NCBI RefSeq assembly: GCF_030410045.1
Contig: NZ_JAUFRA010000004.1
Coordinates: 1-64,000 of the forward strand
Length of the DNA stretch: 64,000 nucleotides
Direction: 5' to 3'
Source of the DNA: Marivivens donghaensis
Lineage (GTDB): Bacteria > Pseudomonadota > Alphaproteobacteria > Rhodobacterales > Rhodobacteraceae
Shown: positions 42,254 through 51,511 of the stretch, in pieces
Position numbering within the stretch: position 1 is the stretch's first letter
How the letters are laid out: every line of letters begins with the position of its first letter
Made by a program: the position numbers and the translations under genes
The notes under the pieces: generated by a model
The model's database searches: none
Told to the model about the DNA's origin: nothing
What the model saw: only the letters and a program-made list of their open reading frames with translations

Positions 42254-43504
42254 ATGGCTGCACTTACCGGCAATCTGACCGTAAATGGGGATCGACTTTG
42301 GGACAGCTTGATGGAGATGGCCAAGATCGGTCCAGGGATTGCCGGCGGATGTAATCGTCAGACCTTGACCGACGAAGACGCCGAAGGCCGCGCGCTGTTC
42401 AAATCGTGGTGCGATGCGGCGGGAATGACGATGGGCGTCGATACCATGGGCAATATGTTCATGACCCGCGAAGGCACCGACCCTGACGCATTGCCGATCT
42501 ATGTGGGTTCTCACCTCGACACGCAGCCCACGGGCGGGAAATACGATGGCGTTCTGGGCGTGCTCGGCGCGCTAGAGGCCGTTCGGACGATGAATGACCT
42601 TGGCATCAAAACCAAACACCCGATTGTCGTGGTGAACTGGACCAATGAAGAGGGCGCCCGTTTCGCTCCCGCCATGCTCGCCTCTGGCGTTTTCGCGGGG
42701 ATGCACACGCAGGACTACGCCTATGCGCGGACTGACCTCGACGGCAAATCCTTTGGCGATGAACTCGCGCGGATCGGCTGGAAGGGCGACGAAGAGGTCG
42801 GCGCTCGTAAGATGCACGCCTATTACGAATTGCACATCGAACAAGGCCCGATCCTAGAGGCAGAGGGCAAAGACATCGGTGTCGTCACCCATTGTCAGGG
42901 GCTATGGTGGCTCGAATTCACCCTCACGGGCAAAGAGGCGCACACGGGCTCTACCCCGATGCCGCTGCGTGTGAACGCGGGCCTCGCCATGTCGCGCATT
43001 CTGGAAATGGTCCAAGAGGTCGCGATGAAAAACCAGCCCAACGCCGTGGGCGGTGTGGGGCAGATGCGGTTCTCTCCGAACTCGCGAAACGTGCTGCCGG
43101 GTAAGGTGGTCTTTACCGTCGATATCCGCACGCCCGATCAGGCCAAACTCGACGCGATGCGGGCAGAGATTGAAACACGCGGCGCTGAAATCGCTGCCGA
43201 ACTGGGTGTTGGCTGTTCCGTTGAGGCCGTCGGCCATTTCGATCCCGTCACTTTTGCCCCCGACCTCGTCACCAATGTCCGCAACGCGGCAGAGCGGTTG
43301 GGCTACAGCCACATGAACATCATCTCTGGCGCTGGGCATGACGCCTGCTGGGCCGCGCGTGTGGCCCCTGCGACCATGGTCATGTGTCCTTGCGTCGATG
43401 GCCTGTCGCACAACGAGGCCGAAGAGATCAGCCCAGAGTGGGCCAAGGCGGGCACAGATGTCCTCCTCCATGCCGTGCTCGAAAGCGCGGTCATCGTCGA
43501 ATAA
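42254..43504 (+). CDS. Zn-dependent amidohydrolase, probable beta-ureidopropionase (M20 family)
   Basis: About 416 residues of the N-carbamoyl-amino-acid hydrolase/allantoate amidohydrolase family. Metal motifs are YVGSHLDTQPTGGKYDGVLG, NEEGARFAPAMLASG, LHIEQGPILE and ISGAGHDACWAA. In this cluster it should cleave N-carbamoyl-beta-alanine to beta-alanine, CO2 and ammonia, step three of the reductive pathway. ATG 42254 follows AGGAGACAGG; an in-frame TTG at 42179 lies in the regulatory region and is rejected. Confidence 0.88.
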   Translation: MAALTGNLTVNGDRLWDSLMEMAKIGPGIAGGCNRQTLTDEDAEGRALFKSWCDAAGMTMGVDTMGNMFMTREGTDPDALPIYVGSHLDTQPTGGKYDGVLGVLGALEAVRTMNDLGIKTKHPIVVVNWTNEEGARFAPAMLASGVFAGMHTQDYAYARTDLDGKSFGDELARIGWKGDEEVGARKMHAYYELHIEQGPILEAEGKDIGVVTHCQGLWWLEFTLTGKEAHTGSTPMPLRVNAGLAMSRILEMVQEVAMKNQPNAVGGVGQMRFSPNSRNVLPGKVVFTVDIRTPDQAKLDAMRAEIETRGAEIAAELGVGCSVEAVGHFDPVTFAPDLVTNVRNAAERLGYSHMNIISGAGHDACWAARVAPATMVMCPCVDGLSHNEAEEISPEWAKAGTDVLLHAVLESAVIVE

Positions 43505-43519
43505 GAGGGAGATCAGACC

Positions 43520-44974
43520 ATGACCACAGTCATCAAAAACGGCACCATCGTCACCGCCGACCTCACCTACAAGGCCGACGTCCAGATCGAGGGCGGCGTC
43601 ATCACCGCAATCGGGCAAGGGCTCAAGGGCGATAAGGAACTGGATGCTACGGGGTGCTACGTCATGCCGGGTGGCATCGACCCCCATACCCACCTCGAAA
43701 TGCCGTTCATGGGCACCTATTCCTCGGACGATTTCGAAAGCGGCACGCGTGCGGCGCTAGCGGGCGGCACGACGATGGTCGTCGACTTTGCGCTGCCATC
43801 ACCGGGGCAGGGTCTCCATGATGCCCTGCAAATGTGGGACAACAAATCGACCCGCGCGAACTGTGACTATTCGTTCCACATGGCGGTCACATGGTGGGGC
43901 GAACAGGTCTTTAACGAAATGGAATCCGTGATCCGTGATCGCGGCATCAACACGTTCAAACACTTCATGGCCTATAAGGGCGCGTTGATGGTGAACGATG
44001 ATGAAATGTATGCCTCGTTCCAGCGTCTCGCCGAACTGGGCGGCATCGCGATGGTGCACGCTGAAAACGGGGACGTTGTCGCCGAACTCTCGGCCAAGCT
44101 TTTGCGTGAAGGCAACACAGGCCCCGAGGCCCACGCCTATTCCCGCCCGTCTCAGGTCGAAGGCGAAGCCACCAACCGCGCGATCATGATCGCCGATATG
44201 GCGTGCGTGCCTCTTTATGTCGTGCACACCTCCTGCGAAGAAGCCCACGAGGCCATCCGCCGTGCACGCATGAACGGCAAACGGGTCTGGGGTGAACCGC
44301 TGATCCAGCACCTGACCTTGGACGAAAGCGAATACTTTAACCCCGATTGGGACCACGCCGCACGCCGCGTCATGTCCCCGCCGTTCCGCAATAAGAAACA
44401 TCAGGACAGCCTCTGGGCAGGCCTGCAATCTGGGTCGCTTTCGGTCGTGGCAACGGACCACTGCGCCTTTACCACGGATCAGAAACGCTATGGCGTCGGT
44501 GACTTTACCAAGATCCCGAACGGCACAGGGGGGCTCGAAGATCGTATGCCGATGCTCTGGACCCACGGTGTCAATACAGGTCGCCTGACGCCAAATGAAT
44601 TTGTCGCTGTAACCTCAACCAACATCGCGAAAATTCTGAACTGCTACCCGAAAAAAGGCGCGGTTCTCGTGGGTGCCGATGCGGACCTCGTTGTCTGGGA
44701 TCCAGAGAAAGAAAAGACCATCTCGGCCTCTTCGCAACAGTCGGCAATCGATTATAACGTGTTCGAAGGACAGACGGTTAAGGGTCTCCCACGTTTCACT
44801 TTGACCCGCGGGCATGTGGCCATCCATGATGGTGAAATCCGCACCCAAGAGGGTCATGGCGAGTTCGTGAAACGCGGTCCAAACACCGCCGTGAACAAGG
44901 CCCTGTCCACGTGGAAAGAACTGACCGCACCGCGTCCTGTCGAACGCAGCGGCATCCCGGCAACGGGCGTTTAA
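43520..44974 (+). CDS. hydA: Dihydropyrimidinase
   Basis: This 484-residue cyclic amidohydrolase opens 5,6-dihydrouracil/thymine, step two of the pathway. The di-zinc site is visible as GIDPHTHLEMPFMG, the carbamylated Lys in KHFMAYKGALM, and His ligands in MVHAENGD and YVVHTSC. Position between the amidohydrolase and an importer supports pyrimidine use over a general hydantoinase. Confidence 0.93.
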   Translation: MTTVIKNGTIVTADLTYKADVQIEGGVITAIGQGLKGDKELDATGCYVMPGGIDPHTHLEMPFMGTYSSDDFESGTRAALAGGTTMVVDFALPSPGQGLHDALQMWDNKSTRANCDYSFHMAVTWWGEQVFNEMESVIRDRGINTFKHFMAYKGALMVNDDEMYASFQRLAELGGIAMVHAENGDVVAELSAKLLREGNTGPEAHAYSRPSQVEGEATNRAIMIADMACVPLYVVHTSCEEAHEAIRRARMNGKRVWGEPLIQHLTLDESEYFNPDWDHAARRVMSPPFRNKKHQDSLWAGLQSGSLSVVATDHCAFTTDQKRYGVGDFTKIPNGTGGLEDRMPMLWTHGVNTGRLTPNEFVAVTSTNIAKILNCYPKKGAVLVGADADLVVWDPEKEKTISASSQQSAIDYNVFEGQTVKGLPRFTLTRGHVAIHDGEIRTQEGHGEFVKRGPNTAVNKALSTWKELTAPRPVERSGIPATGV

Positions 44975-44995
44975 GAGAAGAAAGAAGAAGACCTG

Positions 44996-45769
44996 ATGAG
45001 TGTCATCGAAGCCCAAGGCCTCAACCTTACCTTTCAGACCAACGACGGGCCCGTTCATGCCCTTCGCGACGTCAACCTCACCATTGAGAAAGGCGATTTC
45101 GTTTCATTCATCGGGCCTTCTGGCTGCGGTAAAACGACGTTCCTGCGCTGCATCGCGGGGCTGGAACATCCCACGGGCGGCACGCTTTCGGTCAACGGCA
45201 TGACCCCCGACGAGGCTCGCAAGGCGCGGGCCTATGGCTACGTGTTTCAGGCGGCAGGTCTGTATCCGTGGCGCACAATCGGCGGCAACATCCGTCTGCC
45301 GCTAGAGATCATGGGCTTTTCCAAAGAGGAGCAATCCGAGCGGGTGAAAAAGACGCTCGATCTTGTGGACCTCACAGGGTTCGAAAAGAAATTCCCGTGG
45401 CAGCTTTCTGGCGGGATGCAACAGCGGGCGTCGATTGCCCGTGCTCTGGCTTTTGATGCCGACATTTTGCTGATGGACGAACCCTTTGGCGCACTCGACG
45501 AAATCGTCCGCGACAAACTGAACGAAGAGCTTTTGAAACTCTGGGCGCGCACGGAGAAAACCATCGGCTTCGTGACCCACTCCATCCCAGAGGCTGTCTA
45601 TCTCTCGACCAAGATCGTCGTGATGTCGCCCCGTCCGGGTCGGATCACCGATGTGATCGAAAGCACCCTGCCGCGCGAACGTCCCTTGGATATTCGGGAC
45701 AGCGCAGAGTTCATCGAAATCGCCCACCGCGTCCGCGAAGGCCTGCGTGCGGGGCATATTGATGACTAA
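44996..45769 (+). CDS. ABC transporter ATP-binding protein (nitrate/taurine/pyrimidine family)
   Basis: This 257-residue ATPase has Walker A GPSGCGKTTFLR, Q-loop, signature LSGGMQQRASIARAL and Walker B ILLMDEPFGALDE. It is of the SsuB/TauB type that pairs with NMT1/THI5-like binding proteins. It overlaps the first permease by 8 bp. The cluster suggests uptake of pyrimidines or related compounds. Confidence 0.92.
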   Translation: MSVIEAQGLNLTFQTNDGPVHALRDVNLTIEKGDFVSFIGPSGCGKTTFLRCIAGLEHPTGGTLSVNGMTPDEARKARAYGYVFQAAGLYPWRTIGGNIRLPLEIMGFSKEEQSERVKKTLDLVDLTGFEKKFPWQLSGGMQQRASIARALAFDADILLMDEPFGALDEIVRDKLNEELLKLWARTEKTIGFVTHSIPEAVYLSTKIVVMSPRPGRITDVIESTLPRERPLDIRDSAEFIEIAHRVREGLRAGHIDD

Positions 45770-46709
45770 GGTTGGCCCCATCCTGACTGTCGTCCTCGCG
45801 ATCATGGCGCTCTGGTATGTCGCCTGTATCCCGATGAACGTGCAGGAAACGCTCACCGCTGCCGAACGGGCAGGGGCCGTAGTGACCCCCGACAACGCCC
45901 GCGCCCGCGCAGAGGTCGGACGGTTTTCCCTCATGCTGCAAAACACCGAGACCCTAGCTGGGAGCTGGTCAGTCGAACGCGCCCGTCTGCCCGCGCCACA
46001 TCAGATCGTGGCAGAGCTTTGGGACAGCACATGGACCGAAGAGGTCTATGGTCGCCGTGGCATCGTGAACTCTGGCAGCCTGTCGAATAAGTCGCTGATT
46101 TATCACGGCTGGGTCACACTCTCGGCCACCGTCGTTGGTTTTGCCATCGGTGCGGGCCTCGGCGTGCTGCTCGCGGTTGGCATCGTGCACAGCAAAACCA
46201 TGGATATGTCGGTCATGCCTTGGGCGATTGTCAGCCAGACGATCCCGATTGTGGCACTGGCGCCGATGATTATCGTGGTGCTTTATTCCTTTGGCATCCA
46301 AGGCCTGATCCCCAAGGCCGTGATCAGCGCCTATCTGTCCTTCTTCCCTGTCGTTGTCGGCATGGTCAAAGGTCTGCGTAGCCCCGATGCGATGCAGTTG
46401 GACCTCCTCCACACCTATAACGCGGGCCAAGGTGCTACCTTCTGGAAACTCCGCCTGCCGTCCTCGGTGCCTTATCTTTTTACCTCGCTCAAGGTCGGCA
46501 TCGCGGCATCGCTCGTCGGGGCTATCGTTGGCGAACTGCCTGTGCAGCGCGGCGGGCTTGGTGCGCGCATGCTGGGCGGGTCGTATTACGGCCAGACCGA
46601 ACAAATCTGGGCGGCACTGTTCTTTGCCGCTGGCATGGCAGCACTCTTGGTCGCGTTGATCGGCTGGGTTGAGGCCCGCACCCTCAAACGGATGGGAGTG
46701 CAGGCATGA
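45762..46709 (+). CDS. ABC transporter permease
   Basis: This BPD_transp_1-family permease of about 315 residues has an N-terminal helix, a periplasmic extension of about 100 residues, then the permease core with an EAA-type loop (LLHTYNAGQGATFWKLRLPSS). The ATG at 45762 overlaps the ATPase stop; the upstream frame opening at 45747 is not used. It is one of two permeases of the importer. Confidence 0.9.
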   Translation: MTKVGPILTVVLAIMALWYVACIPMNVQETLTAAERAGAVVTPDNARARAEVGRFSLMLQNTETLAGSWSVERARLPAPHQIVAELWDSTWTEEVYGRRGIVNSGSLSNKSLIYHGWVTLSATVVGFAIGAGLGVLLAVGIVHSKTMDMSVMPWAIVSQTIPIVALAPMIIVVLYSFGIQGLIPKAVISAYLSFFPVVVGMVKGLRSPDAMQLDLLHTYNAGQGATFWKLRLPSSVPYLFTSLKVGIAASLVGAIVGELPVQRGGLGARMLGGSYYGQTEQIWAALFFAAGMAALLVALIGWVEARTLKRMGVQA

Positions 46710-47554
46710 TCTACGTCCTCTTTGCCGCTCTGATCTGGGCTATGGGCTGGGGCCTGAACGCTGTGATTGCCAACGGTCGCGCCGCCAAAACCTCTGCCGC
46801 GCAAATTGGTGTGCCACTGATTTTCGGCGCAACCGTGTTGATCATCTGGGAGCTTTTGGTCACGGGCCTGAACATCTCTGCCGTGATCCTGCCAGCGCCC
46901 ACCGCCATCGCATCCGCCTTTGGCGCAAACCTCGCGATCCTCTGGGCAGACTTTTTCCAAACTTTCGTCAAAGGTGCGTTCAGCGGCTATGTGATCGGCT
47001 GTGGCGCGGCCTTCCTCGTGGCGATTATCGTGGATCGCTACGATTTTCTGCGCCGTGGCCTCTTGCCCGTCGGGAACTTTGTCGCGGCCTTGCCGATTGT
47101 GGGCACCGCGCCGATCCTCGTGATGTGGTTCGGCTTTGATTGGCAGTCCAAGGCCGCGGTCGTCGTTGTTATGGTGTTCTTTCCTATGCTGGTGAACACG
47201 GTCGCGGGTCTGCGCGATACCTCTACCATGCAGCGCGACCTGATGCGCACGTACGGCGCGTCCTACGCGCAAACGCTTTTGAAACTCCGCATCCCCGCCG
47301 CCATGCCTTTTGTTTTCAACGGGCTCAAAATTGCGACATCGCTGGCGCTAATCGGCGCGATTGTAGCCGAATTTTTCGGCTCACCTGTTTTGGGGATGGG
47401 GTTTAGAATTTCGACATCGGTCGGTCAGTTGGCCCTTGATATGGTCTGGGCAGAGATCGTTGTCGCGGCAATTGCGGGCAGCCTGTTCTACGGGCTGGTC
47501 GCCAAGATCGAGCAATGGGTGACCTTCTGGCATCCATCGCAACGAAAACACTAA
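46706..47554 (+). CDS. ABC transporter permease
   Basis: This 282-residue second permease has about six helices and the EAA loop (LMRTYGASYAQTLLKLRIPAAMP). The ATGA overlap with the first permease ensures coupled synthesis. A heteromeric permease pair with an NMT1-like binding protein matches ThiXYZ/RutT-less pyrimidine ABC systems. Confidence 0.9.
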   Translation: MIYVLFAALIWAMGWGLNAVIANGRAAKTSAAQIGVPLIFGATVLIIWELLVTGLNISAVILPAPTAIASAFGANLAILWADFFQTFVKGAFSGYVIGCGAAFLVAIIVDRYDFLRRGLLPVGNFVAALPIVGTAPILVMWFGFDWQSKAAVVVVMVFFPMLVNTVAGLRDTSTMQRDLMRTYGASYAQTLLKLRIPAAMPFVFNGLKIATSLALIGAIVAEFFGSPVLGMGFRISTSVGQLALDMVWAEIVVAAIAGSLFYGLVAKIEQWVTFWHPSQRKH

Positions 47555-47595
47555 CCGGCGCAAAAGTCGGATCACCACCAACAAGGAGTAACCCA

Positions 47596-48576
47596 ATGAA
47601 GACCTATATGATCGGCGCCGTGGCCGCCCTTTGCACCGCCACCACAGCCTTTGCAGACGATGTGACGCTTCAGTTGAAGTGGGTCACCCAAGCCCAGTTC
47701 GCAGGCTACTACGTCGCGCTGGACCAAGGCTTTTACGAGGCCGAAGGGCTGGACGTGACGATCCTCGCTGGTGGCCCCGACATCGCACCGGGTCAGGTGC
47801 TCGCTGGTGGCGGCGCTGACGTGATGATCGACTGGTTGCCGTCGGCATTGGCTGCGCGCGAAAAAGGCCTGCCGATCGTCAACATCGCACAACCTTATAA
47901 ATCCTCGGGCCTCATGCTGACCTGCTGGAAAGACAGCGGCATCACGGGCCCCGCCGACTTCCCTGGTCACACCATCGGCGTTTGGTTCTACGGCAATGAA
48001 TATCCGTTCCTGTCGTGGATGAGCCAAGAGGGTATCTCCACCGATGGCGGCGAAGGTGGCGTTACGGTCCTGAAGCAGGGCTTTAACGTTGACCCGCTCT
48101 TGCAGCGTCAGGCCGACTGTATCTCTACCATGACCTACAACGAATTCGGTCAGGTGCTTGAGGCTGGCGTTTCTCCCGACGAACTCGTCACCTTCAAATA
48201 CGAAGACGTGGGCGTCGCAACCCTCGAGGATGGTCTCTATGTCCTCGAAGAGAACCTCAATGACCCGGCCTTCGCTGACAAAATGGTCCGCTTTGTGCGT
48301 GCATCGATGCAGGGCTGGAAATGGGCTGAAGAGAACCCAGAAGACGCAGCCATGATCGTTCTCGACAACGACGAGACAGGCGCGCAGACCGAAGAGCACC
48401 AGATCTATATGATGGGTGAAGTTGCGAAACTGACCGCTGGTTCGAATGGCGCACTAGATGTTGCGGACTATGAACGCACCGTTGCGACCCTACTGGCTGG
48501 CGGCTCTGATCCTGTGATCACCGTTGAACCGTCGGGCGCATGGACCCATGCGATCACCGACGCAGCGCTTCAGTAA
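47596..48576 (+). CDS. ABC transporter substrate-binding protein (NMT1/THI5-like)
   Basis: About 326 residues with a Sec signal peptide (cleavage near TAFA/DD, residue 20). The mature protein begins VTLQLKWVTQAQFAGYYVALDQGFY, the NMT1/THI5 pattern for pyrimidine-precursor or related binding. The ATG at 47596 follows AAGGAG. A strong terminator follows. The ligand is not proven; cluster context suggests a pyrimidine base. Confidence 0.9.
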   Translation: MKTYMIGAVAALCTATTAFADDVTLQLKWVTQAQFAGYYVALDQGFYEAEGLDVTILAGGPDIAPGQVLAGGGADVMIDWLPSALAAREKGLPIVNIAQPYKSSGLMLTCWKDSGITGPADFPGHTIGVWFYGNEYPFLSWMSQEGISTDGGEGGVTVLKQGFNVDPLLQRQADCISTMTYNEFGQVLEAGVSPDELVTFKYEDVGVATLEDGLYVLEENLNDPAFADKMVRFVRASMQGWKWAEENPEDAAMIVLDNDETGAQTEEHQIYMMGEVAKLTAGSNGALDVADYERTVATLLAGGSDPVITVEPSGAWTHAITDAALQ

Positions 48577-48584
48577 AAAGTAAA

Positions 48585-48618
48585 CGGGCAGGAGAGTGAT
48601 CTCCTGCCCGACTTTTTA
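48585..48618. terminator. Bidirectional terminator between ABC operon and hisE
   Basis: CGGGCAGGAG (48585-48594) pairs perfectly with CTCCTGCCCG (48601-48610) around a 6-base loop. ACTTTTTA follows on the plus strand, and a T-rich run follows on the minus strand. It serves both the importer operon and hisF-hisE. Confidence 0.88.
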
Positions 48619-48924
48619 TCCGCGTGACGCCTTTTCGGCGATGCCAGACTGCGACGTGCGTTTGTCCAGCTCTGCCTCAATATCAGCGAGCGTCACATCG
48701 CGGGCCGCACACATCACCAGCAGGTGATAGAGGCTATCTGCCGCTTCCCCGATCAGCTTTTCACGGTCGCCTTTGACCGCTTCGATGATCGCCTCAACGG
48801 CTTCTTCGCCAAACTTTTCAGCGCATTTTTCAGGGCCTTTGGAGAACAGCTTTGCCGTCCAAGAGCTCTCTGGGTCCGCGCCTTTGCGTGACTGGATGGT
48901 TTTATCGAGATCGTAGAGCGACAT
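48616..48924 (-). CDS. hisE: Phosphoribosyl-ATP pyrophosphatase
   Basis: This 102-residue MazG-like enzyme performs the second step of histidine synthesis. KFGEEAVEAIIEA and LIGEAADSLYHLLVM carry the metal-binding acidic residues. It overlaps the hisF stop (ATGA). Stand-alone HisE (no HisI fusion) is normal in this group. Confidence 0.93.
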   Translation of the reverse strand: MSLYDLDKTIQSRKGADPESSWTAKLFSKGPEKCAEKFGEEAVEAIIEAVKGDREKLIGEAADSLYHLLVMCAARDVTLADIEAELDKRTSQSGIAEKASRG

Positions 48925-49682
48925 CAGAGCCTCACTGGAATGCCGGCAGCGGCCATGTGTTCTTTGGCCTCACCGATTGTGTAGGTGCCAAAGTGGAAAA
49001 TCGACGCCGCGAGAACAGCCGACGCACCACCCTTGGTCACACCCTCAACAAGGTGATCAAGGTTCCCCACACCGCCCGAAGCGATCACAGGAATATCCAC
49101 CGCGTCCGAAATGGCTTTGGTCAGGGGCAAGTTAAAGCCCGCCTTGGTCCCGTCGCGATCCATTGAGGTCAGCAGGATTTCCCCTGCGCCTTTCTCCATC
49201 GCGGTGATTGCAAACTCGACCGCATCAATGCCCGTGGGCTTACGTCCGCCGTGGGTGAAAATTTCCCAACGGCCAGGTTCAACGGTTTTCGCGTCAATCG
49301 CACAAACGATGCACTGCGACCCGAACCGCATCGCCGCGTCCGTCAGCACATCAGGGTCCGCAACAGCCGCCGAATTGAACGACACCTTATCCGCACCGGC
49401 CAACAAAAGCGCCCGAACGTCATTGTGCGTCCGAACGCCGCCACCCACCGTGAGGGGCATGAAACAGGCCTCTGCTGTGCGGGTCACCAGATCGAACATC
49501 GTGCCACGGTTTTCATGGGTCGCATGAATATCGAGGAAACACAGTTCGTCCGCACCTGCGGCGTCATAGGCCTTTGCGGCTTCGACGGGATCACCGGCGT
49601 CGATCAGGTCAACGAAATTGACGCCCTTGACCACGCGGCCATCAGCGACATCTAGGCAGGGAATGATACGGGTCTTTAGCAT
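48924..49682 (-). CDS. hisF: Imidazole glycerol phosphate synthase subunit HisF
   Basis: This 252-residue TIM barrel cyclase has Asp11 in IIPCLDVADGRVVKG and Asp130 in TSMDRDGTKAGFN. It works with HisH. Only hisF-hisE are here; hisB, hisH and hisA, often next door in relatives, are absent from the 88-bp gap upstream, where a divergent SDR gene starts. Confidence 0.96.
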   Translation of the reverse strand: MLKTRIIPCLDVADGRVVKGVNFVDLIDAGDPVEAAKAYDAAGADELCFLDIHATHENRGTMFDLVTRTAEACFMPLTVGGGVRTHNDVRALLLAGADKVSFNSAAVADPDVLTDAAMRFGSQCIVCAIDAKTVEPGRWEIFTHGGRKPTGIDAVEFAITAMEKGAGEILLTSMDRDGTKAGFNLPLTKAISDAVDIPVIASGGVGNLDHLVEGVTKGGASAVLAASIFHFGTYTIGEAKEHMAAAGIPVRL

Positions 49683-49770
49683 GACCTTTCCTTACGCGGG
49701 CAGGGCGCAACGGGCAAGTTGTCGTTTGCGCCGTGGTGTGAAATGGTCCGCACAAATAAGGAGAATACGA

Positions 49771-50523
49771 ATGACATTCGCAAACTACCCGAGCCTAAAA
49801 GACAAAGTCGTTTTCGTCACAGGCGGTGCGTCAGGCATTGGTGCGGATATTGTGCGGGCTTTTGCAGCCCAAGGAGCGCAGGTCGGCTTTATCGACATCG
49901 ATGAGGACGCGGCCGTTAAACTGATGGACGAAGTCGACGGTGATCTGACCTTTGCAGCTGCGGACCTGACGGATATCGAGGCCCTCCGCGTGGCCTTTGC
50001 CGCGCTTGAGAACGAGGTCGGCTATGCGGACGTTCTGGTCAACAACGCCGCCCGCGATGACCGTCACGATTGGCGCGATGTAACGCCTGAATACTGGGAC
50101 CAGCGTCAAGCGACCAACCTGCGCCATATGTTCTTTGCGATCCAAGCCGTTGCCGACGGCATGATCTCTAAAGGGGGCGGGTCGATCATCAACATGGGGT
50201 CAAACAGCTGGTGGGAAGCCGCAGGCGGTATGCCCTCTTACACCACTGCAAAGGCCGCTGTGCACGGTATGACCCGTGGCATGGCGCGTGACCTCGGCCC
50301 GCATCGCATCCGTGTGAACACCGTGGTTCCGGGTTGGATTATGACCGAACGGCAGAAACAGCTTTGGGTCACGCCCGAAGGCATCGCGAAACACAAAGAA
50401 CGCCAGTGCCTGCCCGATCTGATCGATCCGATCTACGTTGCACGCATGGTGCTGTTCCTTGCCTCTGACGACGCAAAGATGTGCACGGCGACGAACTACG
50501 TTGTGGATGCGGGATCGATTTAA
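49771..50523 (+). CDS. SDR-family oxidoreductase
   Basis: This 250-residue classical short-chain dehydrogenase has TGGASGIG (cofactor), NNAA, and the catalytic Ser-Tyr-Lys as MGSNS and YTTAK. It resembles sugar 1-dehydrogenases (L-arabinose/D-xylose type), but specificity cannot be settled. ATG 49771 follows AAGGAG. Divergent from hisF, convergent with the lipoprotein gene. Confidence 0.85.
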   Translation: MTFANYPSLKDKVVFVTGGASGIGADIVRAFAAQGAQVGFIDIDEDAAVKLMDEVDGDLTFAAADLTDIEALRVAFAALENEVGYADVLVNNAARDDRHDWRDVTPEYWDQRQATNLRHMFFAIQAVADGMISKGGGSIINMGSNSWWEAAGGMPSYTTAKAAVHGMTRGMARDLGPHRIRVNTVVPGWIMTERQKQLWVTPEGIAKHKERQCLPDLIDPIYVARMVLFLASDDAKMCTATNYVVDAGSI

Positions 50524-50527
50524 TCGA

Positions 50528-50845
50528 TCACGCGCGGCACATGGTTTCGGCGGTCTGAGCGAAGTTCTTGTAGCGCAGCCAAAACGCCTCGGTCGCGGGG
50601 TTGTCGGATTGGCGCGTATCTTGAGCTTTTTGCGGATCGCCGAAGAGTTCCGCCGCGCGGGTCTGATCCGACCCGCGTAGGGTCTGGTTCGCCGCCCGCT
50701 GGATGCAGGAACAGAGCGCAGGGTTCGCAGCGGTGCGGTGGCTCGACATACAAGCCTTCGAAATATCGCCAGACGCGCCCGATCGTCCACCACCACAGGA
50801 CATCAGTGCCAAACAAGCCATGCCGGCCATCACAAAACGGACCAT
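50528..50845 (-). CDS. Small Cys-rich putative lipoprotein
   Basis: This 105-residue protein has an N-terminal export signal ending in a lipobox-like LMSC (Cys17). Three more Cys residues lie in the mature part (KACMSSH, LCSCIQR) and one near the C-terminus (ETMC), which suggests disulfides. Function unknown. It has been seen as a conserved roseobacter-type small lipoprotein; I see no transporter features. Confidence 0.75.
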   Translation of the reverse strand: MVRFVMAGMACLALMSCGGGRSGASGDISKACMSSHRTAANPALCSCIQRAANQTLRGSDQTRAAELFGDPQKAQDTRQSDNPATEAFWLRYKNFAQTAETMCRA

Positions 50846-50960
50846 AAAAACCTCTGCCGATTAAACGCCCCACCCATCAACGTGGGCTTTGTTGGGCTGA
50901 TTTGCCTCTCAGGTGCAGAGTGCCAGAGAGGGGGCCGAATGTCCACGCGGCATAAGGCTC

Positions 50961-50991
50961 AAACGAAAACAGGGCGCAAAACTGCGCCCTG
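50961..50991 (-). terminator. Terminator of cspA
   Basis: On the minus strand CAGGGCGCA and TGCGCCCTG (50991-50970) form a perfect 9-bp stem with a GTTT loop, followed by TTTTCGTTT. Confidence 0.88.
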
Positions 50992-51023
50992 TTCCGGTCC
51001 CGAAGGACATATTCGATCGGCGA

Positions 51024-51230
51024 TTATGCCAGAGCGAGGTTCGAAGCCGACTCGCGACCGTCACGGCCGGATTCGATGTCGAAAGTAACCGCTTGACCGT
51101 CTTTCAGACCGGTCAGGCCAGCGCGCTCAACAGCAGAGATGTGAACGAAAACGTCGTTACGTGCGCCTTCAACTTCAATGAAGCCGAAGCCTTTGGTCGA
51201 GTTAAACCATTTTACGGTACCATTAGCCAT
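51024..51230 (-). CDS. cspA: Cold-shock domain protein
   Basis: This 68-residue single cold-shock domain has RNP1 KGFGFI and RNP2 VFVHIS. It binds single-stranded nucleic acid as an RNA chaperone. AAGGAAC precedes the start. The 281-bp gap upstream (51231-51511) contains its leader and the promoter of the divergent AEC gene; I see no conserved leader structure that I can name. Confidence 0.95.
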   Translation of the reverse strand: MANGTVKWFNSTKGFGFIEVEGARNDVFVHISAVERAGLTGLKDGQAVTFDIESGRDGRESASNLALA

Positions 51231-51511
51231 GGTGTAGTTCCTTTATGTTAAGGCGCCCGCAAAACGCGACGCCGCCGGCAGCTCAACGTCGAATAGCTGG
51301 GCCGGGTAAGGAACAGTGTCGAAATTCAGATTGCATACGCCTTCTAGCAGAGTGTCCGCCTTTACGCAAACGAAAACGGGGACCACCGTGGCGGGGCATC
51401 CTTGCCCGACCGTTTGCCCGCTCTAGTTCAGCCAAGTTGGCGCCTTGACTGCAAATGAAAGTCCGCTGCCTTATGAAACCAAAGTGAGCGGTCTAAAGAA
51501 ATGTGGGACAC

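Noticed and set aside
50528..50845. Interpreting the small lipoprotein as an arginine transporter
   Set aside because: The product has a lipobox, several Cys residues and no multi-pass membrane or binding-protein features.
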